From positions 8,887,072 through 8,951,071 of the forward strand of contig OW285189.1 of the NCBI GenBank assembly GCA_935421135.1: 64,000 nucleotides of DNA, in the 5' to 3' direction. This document shows positions 11,967-23,408 of this stretch, piece after piece. The notes under the pieces were generated by a model. That model saw only the letters and a list, made by a program, of their open reading frames with translations, was not told where the DNA came from and did not search any database. Both the position numbers and the translations under genes were made by a program. The stretch is from Bugulina stolonifera (lineage: Eukaryota > Bryozoa > Gymnolaemata > Cheilostomatida > Bugulidae). The first letter of the stretch is position 1. Each line of letters opens with the position of its first letter.

Positions 11967-14941
11967 ATGAGTGAGGGAGATAACTACCATTTGACTGACG
12001 AGCATGGCTACCATCTAAACAGGACAACTCCAGGTATGCACCGTATGCATACAGATGTGAATTCACACTAAACTAGGCTTGAATAAAAATTGTGGAGATT
12101 ATTCAGTTATTCTAATAGACTGTATATTATAATGTTCTCCTTCACTCATGGAATAGAGAGAGGACAACTTCAAACAGGGATCAGACTTGCATGCAGTATC
12201 AATGACACTCTCGCTCTCTCTTTATAATAATATTATATTCTATCTACAATTGTACTTGTACTACAAGTACATAAAAAGACATGGGCACTGATAAGCTATT
12301 GACAATCATGACTGTAGAAGTTGTCCTCTCTCAATTTATCTTCCTCTTCTTTGGGAGGGAACAACTTTTAATTATGATCAATAGTTTATTATTGCCCATG
12401 ATGTATATAAATGTATGATGTAATAATATGTTCACACATAAAAGTACTAGTGTGCATGCATGTACATTAGTCGTTGCACTTATAGTTTGCACTGTGTAAG
12501 CAACTAAGATATTCCACAGATATAAAATGTTAGAATAAAATACCATATAAAATATACAGCAAAAGGTTGAAATCAGTCACCTATTTATCACCAGAAGTTC
12601 CTATTAGGCTTACCATTACCTCATGTTTATTGTATTGTTATTACTATATGGGTACAGACATTTCACCGATGGTTCAGGCTAATCTAGCAAAGGAAGAGAA
12701 GTGGTTAAGTTCTCAGTCTAACAAGTCATTTAGATCTACAGAGTTCATGGCCTTATGGTACGTGTTAGGGGTGGTAGTGTTTGCTGGCATAGTGATCGTT
12801 TTGGTGGTCCTCTATGGGAAATGTAAGTGTGATCAGGATTACATAGGCATATTATGAGAACATGAAGTAAATTAAACAGAATGTTATATTCTATATTTTT
12901 TAAATATCGATGTCTCCAATAAGGGAAGCATACAGTGCGTTTGATTTGAGTTCCATGACTATATTCCAAAGATGAAGGGGCGGAATAAGATAGGACACCG
13001 TGATATTTGAGAGGTATTATCACGGCATCCTGTTCGTACATGTATATTTACATGTACATGTACATGTACATGTACATGTACATGTACATGTGCATGTATA
13101 TATACAAATTACTGTTCTAGATGCTGAGCATATGGGATCAGATTTATACAATGAAGCTCATGTGGAAAGAGGGGTGGTGAGAAGTAAACCTAGTAACGCC
13201 TCAACACTACTCACATCGATGTCAGTTGAGAACTTAGGCTCATTCCTCTTCAATCCTTCTAGTTGCACATCTCTGCATTCTGGTAAGTAGGAAATATAAG
13301 GTTACGCAAACGTACGTCGAATAACCAGGTCATGGGTGTGGGCATAGGAGTGGGTGCAATCATATAATAGAAAAGACAACTTCAGTTTCAATGAGGAACT
13401 TTGACTAATGCCCAAAACTTAAAATGGTACATCTCACCTCACGCTATATTCCTAACTCAGTGCCATAAATACAATGTATCAGTGTATATTATTTCATAAT
13501 TTCACCCCAAAGTGCTAAAATAAAATGATGAAATGGATTACTCAGAGGTGTCAAGATTCATCGAGAAAAATGACTTTAAGAATCTTAAGAGTCCCTCAAT
13601 CCTGTACTATCAATTAAATCTACAAGAATAGCAATAATTATAATATACATGTCATGTAATTGTTCACATAGATTTTGACCTATCCTAGAACAATGCATGT
13701 TTCACTCCTTGTTGGGATTGAGGCTGGGTAGGTATTCTATAGATTGGAATTCAACTAAGGGCGCTTTTTGTACTCACAAATATTTGTTCACTTTGTTGAC
13801 TCGACTCTAAATGAATGGGCATGTTTTATTGCTTATCATCTTTTTCTAGCTCCATGCACCAACTAGTCCCACTACTTGGAGTCTTCATGCAATGTCTCCA
13901 TTTAATCTAATCTATAACACAATCGGAGAACTACTTTACTTTAGTTGTGTGTACGATAATCATTTCCCTGACTACATGATCATGGTACACTCCGTGTCAA
14001 ATGATGAAATAATTACATGTATTTTGAAAAGCACTATAAGTGTAGTTTTAGCAACAGGTGTACGTAAGTGATGTCATCTTGAGGAAGAATGCATCAATTA
14101 CATGTTGTACTAGATATAACACGCATAAATTATCATAATGTTGTGGATTACATGACTGTGTGTGCATGTACATGTACATAATATAATCATGTGAGTACAT
14201 TTATATGTACATGCACACAGCCATGTACATATACATGTACACACAGTCATGTACATATACATGTGCAGACAGTCATGTACATATACATGTGCAGACAGTC
14301 ATGTACATGTACATGTACAGACAGTCATGTACATACATGTGCATGTGCACACAGTCATGTACATGTACATGTGCATGTACACACAGTCATGTACATGTAC
14401 ATGTACACACAGTCATGTACATGTACATGTACATGTATATCAGATTGTTCCAGTAGAATAATGTTAAATAAAACTAAATACACAACACTGTATTACCCCT
14501 GATATAAATCTGACGTGTACTACATGTAGTTGGCAATATGGGACAATGCTTGGTTATGTGGATGCAGTGCGTGAAGAATTTAACACACTCGAATAATTTC
14601 ACTTTGTCAGAGAATTTATAGATTTAATCACGATGGTATTATGTAGATATAGGATGTACAATATCACTTAGACCATACTAATATAAATATACACGTTGAT
14701 TTCTGCAGCTAGCCAATCACACGCCAGAATAGAACAGAGAGAGAAAAACTCATTACTGGCCTCCATTACTGCCTATTCGCCTCATTTACTCCAGAAGAGG
14801 GGGTTGGACAGTCCCCAACACCATCGAAGATCCAGTATGGTGCAATATCCACAGTGTACCCTTGATACTATCACTGAGGACTCCAACTCTAGCCGTAACT
14901 CCTCTATTGTTATATCTGTGACAAAGAGTATAACCACCTGA
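11967..14941 (+). CDS. Small single-pass membrane protein, function unknown, 4 exons, 208 residues
   Basis: Exons 11967-12033, 12658-12822, 13121-13282 and 14709-14941 (TGA) join in phase 1 throughout with good GT-AG sites, giving a complete 208-residue protein. The ATG follows AACC and opens MSEGDNYHLTDEHG. There is no cleavable signal peptide. A single hydrophobic segment, about residues 54-75 (LWYVLGVVVFAGIVIVLVVL), follows a short N-terminal part with two N-glycosylation sequons (NRT near 18, NKS near 44), suggesting an outside N terminus and a cytosolic Ser-rich tail of about 130 residues with KRG and HHRRSS basic patches. I do not recognise the family. The uniform phase-1 introns and clean frames argue that it is a real gene. 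An AATAAA at 15291 could end the transcript. Confidence 0.75.
13032..13098. repeat. CATGTA hexanucleotide run just before an acceptor
   Basis: About ten CATGTA units lie roughly 25 bases upstream of the acceptor of the exon at 13121 in the small membrane protein gene. The run is self-complementary and could fold back on itself in the transcript. Confidence 0.9.
14165..14442. repeat. Palindrome-rich TGTACATGTACA minisatellite in an intron
   Basis: Imperfect units of about 26-30 bp built from ACAGTCATGTACAT and GTACATGTAC blocks fill part of the last intron of the small membrane protein gene. All + frames are open across it, which is a composition effect. Confidence 0.9.
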
Positions 14942-16327
14942 AAGGGACAATCATTCGGCTCCATCCTGTTCGAATGGCCATTACAATTATCTATAAAACA
15001 TGCGACAGGTGTCCACAACTCACAGTTATTATTTTATAATGGCACCATAACTGTACAATGATACTGTAGCCAAGTAATCGCCACATAGGCCATGCATGTA
15101 GATATAAATTTTTAGGTGTATGTTCAAAATTTGTACAAACCAGAATTGCCGGGAAAAATAAAGGATGAGAAAATGTTAATAAAGATTATGTAATTAATAG
15201 CGTAACGTAACAATTCCATGTAAGATAAGCACAGGGTAAAGTAATTAAGGTTGCATGCAAGGGAGATAACTCTTGTGTATTTTGTATATGAATAAATTGT
15301 GTTCATCAATTATACCATTTTATAGTGAGCCTAGAGTTACCACTCTCTCTCTTGAATCAGTGAACTAACACATAACTGAGTGAGCTCTATGGCACTAGGA
15401 ACTGCCTGCACTAGTTGTGTTACTCTTGAATACAGTTTACACAGTGTTGTCAGTACCCACAGTATTTACACTATACCGAGCTGTAGATATAATATCACTG
15501 TATATGTCTATTTACTGGGTTATTTGGAGTGATATAATATACTCATATATATGTACATGTACATTATATTCTTTACCAATGTACTATTTTAATATTACAC
15601 TGTCTTATTATCAGGTTATTTAGTAGTTAATTGGCTAGCTGCCTGTTCAGATATATTGTTATATAATGTGGTATTCTTTTGATTGGCACATTGCTAGCCA
15701 ATAGGCAGTTATGAAAAACTCTGAGAATGAGAGTTAGAATAGAATGTATAAGGGGTGCTCACGTTACAGTAGTTTATTTGCCATTGTTAAACTCTCCCAC
15801 TTTCCGCACGGAAAGCATTTAAATTTTAATATGATTGTTTGTGTGGATGGAAAACAGAGTAGACCTATAATGATGATTACACTGTATCACTCGCCACTCG
15901 CCAGCGTATTCATGATGCCAAGTGTAACATGGGTGGGTCATCCCAAGCTAGTGATCATAATAAGAAATTGTTTCCTCCCAAATGGTTTAGAGGGTGACAA
16001 CTTCTTCTTACCATGATGAACAATGAGCATTGCTATGTAGTAGTTGCTGTTATTGGACACGCATCGATGCACGCTATGATACGATCTCATGTGTCTTCCT
16101 TATTTATTTATGTTTCTTTAGGAGTCTCTATTGGTCAACTGACTACGAATGAGAGACATCCACATTGAACATTGACCTATAACAGCGCAGATGCTTTGCA
16201 CATAGAACCTGTGCCACGTTTTCCGCTCCCGTGCTAAGCTGCAGTTTGCTGGAGACACTGAGTGGCATTTGTTGCTGCTATTGCTTCTTATTTATTTTAG
16301 ATATTATTTTCATATTTACTAGCTGCC
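14942..16327. other. Intergenic region upstream of the PDI gene
   Basis: No exon is supported. It holds a possible polyadenylation signal for the gene to the left (AATAAA, 15291-15296), one copy of the dispersed AGTTGTC-type inverted repeat (15961-16012) and the presumed PDI promoter in its last 150 bases. Confidence 0.6.
16150..16327 (+). promoter_or_regulatory. Presumed PDI promoter and 5' UTR
   Basis: This stretch is less AT-rich than its surroundings and precedes the PDI ATG. A CCACG at 16214-16218 matches the ATF6/XBP1 half of an ER-stress element, but I do not see a CCAAT nine bases upstream, so a full element is not supported. No clear TATA box. Confidence 0.3.
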
Positions 16328-19300
16328 ATGAATATTTTTGCTTGTGCTGTATTAGCAGCTATTGCTGCAGCTAGCTTGGCTACTGTCGAAGTGGAGGAGA
16401 GCGTTCTCGTTTTAACAGACGACAACTTTAATGGAGTCATCAAGGAACATGAATATATCTTGGCAGAATTTTGTAAGTTAAAATATTCGAAGTATACAGG
16501 CCTACTGTTGCTTATTATTTCTATGCTTGCCTTATTTTCCTAATGGTGTTTTAATGTTTATTAATATAATTAATGTTGATTTTTAAATTTAATGATTGTT
16601 AATAACTTAAAATATTAATATAAATTAAATTTGATATTACATTGATTATGCTATCTGTTGAATAATACATTTATGTTAATAAATAAATTAAATATAATAT
16701 TAAATATACATAAGCCTAATATAAAATATGCTTATGGATAAAAGATAATAATATATAATTGTTGTATTCCGTAGAATTGTTACTAGACTAGGCCTACGTG
16801 ATTTGCTATGCATGTCCTGTGCTCCCATTATAGTCTGCACAAATACCAAGTTGCTAAATTAACAACTAAATATAATTGCATGTACAATTATACAAATGTA
16901 GTCATGCTGGCCATCTGAGAATAACAATGGCTATTACCAGAAAATGTCAGCAACTGGAGAAAGGTCTAAGATTGTAGTTGATAGTGAAACAGAAATAATG
17001 TCCTAGTTGTCCATCTCTAATGTTACTATCATTGCGATCAACATGCAATTGGTTAATTTTAGGCCTGCAGTTGATTGGGAGAATTTTTCGGATTGTCGGA
17101 TTCTCTGACAGCTAGCCTACCACTTTGTATCTCACTCAGTCATATTCTAGTTCATCAGTAATATAGTTGTACCTTACTCCTACCACTAATTTGGTCTACT
17201 GTCATTACCTACATGTAGCCTATGTGATCAGGTTTACTCAGAACCAAGTAGTGTCTGTACGCCGGACATGTGTAGTTCTTGCCATATATAGCCAACATGT
17301 ATGCAACAGCATTCGGTTTGCATATGCATAGAGTGGAATTGATATAAACTTAATTGTAGTCTATATATTCTAGTATATTATGTTATTCATTAGATGCTCC
17401 TTGGTGTGGACACTGCAAAGCTCTGGCTCCGGAATATGCTAAGGTAGCAAAGACGTTGGCAGATGAGGACTCTCCTATTAAACTCGGAAAGATGGACTGT
17501 ACAGTGCAAACCAAAGTGTGTGGGGAGCTGGACATATCTGGGTACCCTACTCTAAAGTTCTACCATAACGGCAAAGCATCTGAATTCACAGGTGGGCATC
17601 CTTATATCTAATATAATACGAACATTGTGATGTAGTAACAAGTTCAAATATTGTATAACTACATCATTGGCCCAACATTAGTCACTCGACACTCAATGTT
17701 CGGTCAACATAAGTTTGTGGATTGTGTGTGGTGAAGGGCCTTCTGTCTGGCCAAGTGTTACTCACAAAGTCATGCACTCATGTTATTTCCTCACTTGCAA
17801 CCATATGGAGGCTGTAGAGTATCTACGTGTCTAGATAGACACCTAGACACCGGTTAGAGTTAGTACTGAATCTGAGGGTAGGGTTGGTGTTGTATTGCCA
17901 CGTGTACATAGTCACTCCTTATGTTCAGATTATGGTTAGTCATGTGGAACTACTACACCCATCTCTTTTCTATTTGTTCATTTGAAACTCTTTCGACACC
18001 CGAGTGATTAATTGCACCTGTGATCGCGATGTTATGTTGTACACGTATATGATGTATAGCCTGCTCTCTACAGTATAATATGTGTATTATGTAATGTGAT
18101 TTAGCTGCTAGAAATACAGAAGATATCTTGAACTGGCTGAGAAAGAAAACAGGTCCACCAGCTACTACAGTGACCACCCAGGAGGAGATAGATGGCCTCT
18201 TCAAATCTGATGTCTGTGCAGTTGGTTTCTTTAAGGTTTGTGTTTAGTACGCAGTACATGTAATAATACTAGACTGTTTACTAATGGTTATATACTGTTG
18301 TACACTTACATTGTACATGGCTGCTGCTGTGTAGTGTGATGCAAGAATGTTTGATTGAATTACAAGCATGTATATAACTCTGCTAGTTTATTATTATTGA
18401 TAGATAGAAATGGCTTATCAATACAACAATATTGTTATTATTTCTAATGATAATGAATTCAAAATCAGGCCTGACTTACAATATGCAATCATATAAACAA
18501 ATTGATTTGCATGTTACTATGTTATAGTATTGTCATAATGTTGTTATAAAAGTACATTACCATTGTAATACCACAATGTGATATCGTTATGTAATGGTAT
18601 TGTAGGACCAGACATCAGATGGTGCCAAAGCTTACCTCGGTGCTGCCGCCAATATGGACTTTATTAATTTTGGTATCACATCTGACGAGGCACTGATGAA
18701 GTCGCACAATATCGAGAAGGATACGGTAGTTGTATTCAAGAAGTTTGACGACAAGAGAGCCGACCTATCGGAGGGTCTGACTGTCGAATCCGTCACCGAG
18801 TTTGTCGCAGCCAATCAGCATCCACTTGTGGTTCATTTCTCAGAAGATGTGAGTGAATATAATGATAACTGGCCTTATGAAGTGGCGCTATGCTGATACA
18901 TTTAGATATAGTTTATGTTGTTTGAAGTTATCTTCCCATACTTGTATATGAATTCATATGCTTCCTCTCTGCAGCCTAATATAATTTATCAGTATGTTTT
19001 ATCTACTTGTGTATATCACACAGCCATGTAATATAGTACAGCACTAACCTAATTCTACTGGAATACGTTTCACACATGGTAGACTAGTATGGCATCATGT
19101 CTGCTAGCAATCAACGCCTTGTCGATTTATAACATGAAGCATCATTGTGATGAAACCTACCATTATTACACCTTTATTGATGTCTAACTGTGTTTTATAG
19201 AGTGCTGACAGCATATTTGGTGGAGAGATCAAGCACCACCTTCTCATGTTTATGAAAAAATCATCTGATGCATATGAGAGTACATTGGAGTCAATGAGAA

Positions 19301-22300
19301 AGGTGTCAGCTGAAAACAAGGGAAAGGTGAGACAATTCTTACTATATGATATACTTACAGTACAGGAAGCTAAGGCTATGCAGTACATGGAGCTAAGGCT
19401 ATGCTGCATTCCTATTTACTGTTATTATGAACACCATTAGGCTCTAATTTTATAGCATTTTTTCGATTCCTGTGTGTAAATTATATGTAATCATACAACT
19501 TTAGTTTTTTAATAATTTTCTTCTGTAGCTGTAATTATGTGAACATGTTATTGCCGAGGAGTTGTAGTTTAGTGGGAGTTGAATATATATTATGCTGAAC
19601 ATCTACTAACAGTAATGCTATAATTTCCTGTATAAGAAGTGGACGGAGTATAAATTAAAGGAGAGAGGTCATATATTTATGATATACTGTACATGTTTGT
19701 GTTTACATTGCTGTAGCTAATGTTTGTGTTTACATTGTTGTAGCTGATGTTTGTGTTCTTGGATGTGGATGAGGAAGACAATCACAGGGTCCTGGAATTC
19801 TTTGGACTCAAACCAGAAGATAAGGCAACATATAGAATCATTGACCTGTCTGAGGTGAGTTAATCATACGGATAATGTGCACTGCTATCAATATTACAGA
19901 GTCTGTGTTTATCTGTATCTTAATTAATAGCATGCTAGGTGGATACCACTAATTAACAATATAGAGCTTATTGGGTTCTCTTCACATCGTTTAAATTGAA
20001 GATTAATAATTTATTGAAAGGTTTAGAAACCATAATGACTTCCGTATTATTCATAGGATGAGTACATACTGTTGTAAATCATTGGTTGGTTGGTATTAGC
20101 AATGTCCTGCTGGGGTTGTAGTGGGATTTACCTCCACATGGTAGGATAAGTGATGTAGTTTTTGTTAGCTGATGTATAAAACTTAAAAATGTATTTGATG
20201 AACATTGCTATAGTGTGACTTTCTCTAGCACTCTCTAATTGTTTACAAAGTGCAAATTTATTTTGTATTTATTCATAGAGGATTTTTATTTGTAATATAA
20301 ATGCATTAGTGATTTTGTATTTGCTCTACAGGACATGTCTAAATACAAACCAGATACTGATGAAATCTCCACAGAGATATTGAAAAAGTTTGTTGCTGAC
20401 TATCTGGGTGGTAAACTGAAACCTTTCTTGATGAGCGAGGATATACCAGACGACTGGGACAAGAAACCTGTCAAGATTCTCGTTGCTAAGAACTTTGAAG
20501 AAGTCGCATTGGATAAAAAGAAGAACGTGCTTGTTGAATTCTGTGAGTGAAGTTGGCTTTATGTGTTGTTGTGGTACTGAGTCTAAGGTTGTAGTGATTG
20601 TATTGATAGAGTATGTAAATTGATTACCAAACCGTTTTAGAACCATATCTTTTGAATGATTTTTCAAAATTGCGCTTGTTGGAATAACCGAGACTTTAAA
20701 TTGCTTTTCCAATTTTTAACTTGAAATAATTCTATTCTTAAACCTAATACTGTAGGTCTACAATCCCCATGTTCATGATGTATGAGTATGATTCATAGTT
20801 TATTTTATAACTACCAGATGCTCCCTGGTGTGGACATTGTAAGAGTCTCGAGCCAATCTGGGAGAAGCTGGGAGAGAAATACAAAGACCATGAAGATATC
20901 ATTGTAGCTAAAATGGATTCTACTGCCAATGAACTCGAATCAGTAAAAATTGAGAGTTTCCCAACTATAAAATATTTCCCTGCCGGAGACAAAGACGTAA
21001 GTTGATTCTATATTATGTGTGTTATAATTATTTTGGTATTTTTGTTTACTGTCATCCTATTTAACAGACCTCACAATCATTGTAGTAGTTATAATTTATT
21101 GTGGTGTTAGTGACAGCCTGCAATACCTTACCCAATTGGAATTTATAGTACTGATAAATTAATTTTTTGCATGTTTAGGGCTGCAATGATAGTCAAATAC
21201 TTTTTTTCTATAAATAATGCCACATATTATTTTTGTCTACTGTGTAAGTTTTCATGACAAGGTATCTTTATCTACATGTACATTTTAACAGGTTTGACTT
21301 GTGTTCACTGAGCATGTTTCAAGTAAATAATCATTCGTACATGAAGACAGCTGTTTCTCAAATGGGGTTCAAACAAACTCCACAGCAACATTACTACCAG
21401 TACTTCTAGTACCAGCATGATGCAGCATTGCTTGTTGCCAACAAGCCGCACCACAAGCCATGCTGAATAAAAGTGAAACGTGTAATTAGCCGGCACAATA
21501 ACAACTATTTTTAAACTGTTGGATTATTTGTTTACAGCCTATAGACTATCAGGGAGATAGGAGCTTGGATGGATTTGTTAAGTTCTTGGATTCCGGCGGT
21601 GTAGATGGAGCCGGCCCAACTGAGGAAGAGGTGAGTGCAAATTACATTCCATGTATATTTATTTCATTGAGGTTTTAAATGATGTAATTGGATAGTTGTG
21701 AATACACTGTGTATTCAATCTAACCCTCTGTATAAACTTAGCATCAGGTCCGGTGTTCAAGTTTATTGTTAAGGTTAACATGAATATACAGTATTGCAAT
21801 TGATTCATCACGCTTGTAAACATTCGAAGTATATTGCAGAAATTTTCAACCAAATTGACAATCTATCTAAGCCAGTGACTTTTAGCAATGATTGATTTGA
21901 GTGAATGCAATCACATGTTAGTTGAAAACTATCATGTGTGCGTCTGTGTAAAATGAGGTGCCTTGGTACGGTTCGGTTCGCTTCCTGTGTATGGATTGAA
22001 TTTAACTGGAAGATAAACGTCGTAGGCTGTCGTCTTGTTCTCAGAGTATTAGAATGTTGAATGTTTAGTTGAGGCTCCAAGCTGAGGAAGACGCCAGGAT
22101 GTTTGACGATGAGAACGAGGAGGATGACGATGAGGAAGGAGATGATGAAGAGGGAGATTACGAGGAGGAAGAGGAGGTGCGCTCAATGTCATTCGTCCTT
22201 CCTTTCCTCTGCTTTGTTTTTAACCACACTGTCCAATTTTATGTTTATAACTGCACTGTCCCATTTTATGTTTGTAACTGCACTGCTGTTAACCTTGATT

Positions 22301-22890
22301 ATATTTGTGTTTTTTGTTGGTGGCAGGTTGTTCAGAGTTGTAGATGTTGTTGTAGCCAGTTGTAGATATTCTGTTGGGCTGTTTCATATAACTTTTCCCA
22401 TTTCTGTAACATTGCACAGATATTTGTTTGTAGTTCTAACAGCATCAAGTGGCTTCTCTCTAACATTGCTTCAGTGGATTGTTGGTTGTGTGTTTTAGGG
22501 GTTGTCTGCCCTCATCTGTCAATTTGCAAACTCTTTTATCAGCACTTGGCTTCCAACCCTCAAATCTATAGACCTGTCTTTATTTATTTTTATTTCCATG
22601 TATGTTTAGCTTACAGAGTTTGAAGATAATGGGGTAACTGTCAGCTTACTATTTACTTTTGCTAATTTGCTATCATGATCTCTAAACGATTCAGTTTCTA
22701 AAATGTAGCAAATCAGTTCTGCGCCACCCCAGACTCCTGACTACACTGATGCTTACTACAAATTGGTACCAATATTTCTGCATGCTGATTCTTAGCAATG
22801 TGAAGTGTACCATGATGTCTAACGCAATATTATGTGTTGTAGACTGAAGAGTTGGAAGAGGGAGAGAAACAAAAACACGAAGAGTTGTAA
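16328..22890 (+). CDS. P4HB: Protein disulfide isomerase (PDI, P4HB type), 11 exons plus an optional microexon
   Basis: Exons: 16328-16472, 17394-17591, 18105-18235, 18606-18848, 19201-19326, 19744-19854, 20332-20542, 20818-20996, 21538-21630, 22069-22176, 22843-22890; a 24-base in-frame microexon at 22610-22633 is possible. Phases all agree: 530 residues (538 with the microexon), against about 508 in the human protein. Order is signal peptide, a (YAPWCGHCK, Cys53/Cys56), b, b', a' (YAPWCGHCK, Cys393/Cys396), acidic Asp/Glu tail, and a C-terminal KHEEL. Both thioredoxin folds keep the cis-proline motif (GYPTLKF, SFPTIKY). The enzyme forms and shuffles disulfides in the ER lumen and is a subunit of collagen prolyl 4-hydroxylase in animals. 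KHEEL stands in for KDEL as ER retrieval signal. Both CGHC exons start at the same point in the fold (TAT split T/AT), consistent with the ancient domain duplication. AATAAA at 23183-23188 is the likely polyadenylation signal. Confidence 0.97.
19693..19746 (+). repeat. 27-bp tandem duplication spanning the PDI exon 6 acceptor
   Basis: Two 27-bp units, each ending in TGTAGCT(A/G), run into the start of PDI exon 6, whose first bases continue the same sequence (ATGTTTGTGTT). Each unit therefore holds a TTG(C/T)TGTAG acceptor plus exon start. Use of the first acceptor (after 19716) would add codons ending in TAG. Confidence 0.9.
22610..22633 (+). other. Candidate 24-base PDI microexon
   Basis: TATGTTTAG precedes and GTAACT follows a 24-base block that reads LTEFEDNG in the same phase 0 as both neighbouring PDI exons. 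Skipping or including it keeps the frame. It would lengthen the acidic tail, in keeping with its Glu/Asp content. It may be alternative or chance. Confidence 0.45.
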
Positions 22891-23182
22891 ATCCTTGTAT
22901 ACATGTACTTTAGTTACTTTGTTGCATAATATCTACTATAGAACGAGCAAAGACCCAGTGTATCAAAATTACATGTTTGATTCTCATATTGTATTACTGC
23001 TGAATAGAATTCTTGCTAAATTTTAGTAGCATCTTGTTTTATACCTGTATAGAAATGTGTTGTTTTCCCAATATTGCACCACTGAATTTGTAACCTTCAG
23101 TGCAATGTAATTATAAGTGAACTCTGTTTCCTGTTTTGTAATGTAATTTAGGAAAAGTATTCTAACTGTTTGTTATTAATCA

Positions 23183-23188
23183 AATAAA
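23183..23188 (+). terminator. Polyadenylation signal of the PDI gene
   Basis: AATAAA about 290 bases after the PDI stop and before the next gene's ATG at 23409. Confidence 0.6.
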
Positions 23189-23408
23189 ATTTTATTAGAT
23201 AAAAATAATGGCCTACCCGTTATCATCTCTTACAATTTGCATAATAATAATGAAAAATATGATAGTTAATTGAGCAATAATGGCAAACCGCAATGCATGA
23301 GAAGTATGGGAAATATGCAAATAATTCTAATTATTATAAAATAAATTTGAGAATTTTATGATGGGAGATACTACAAACTGCAGTTAAATTTGACATGTAA
23401 ATATTGCC

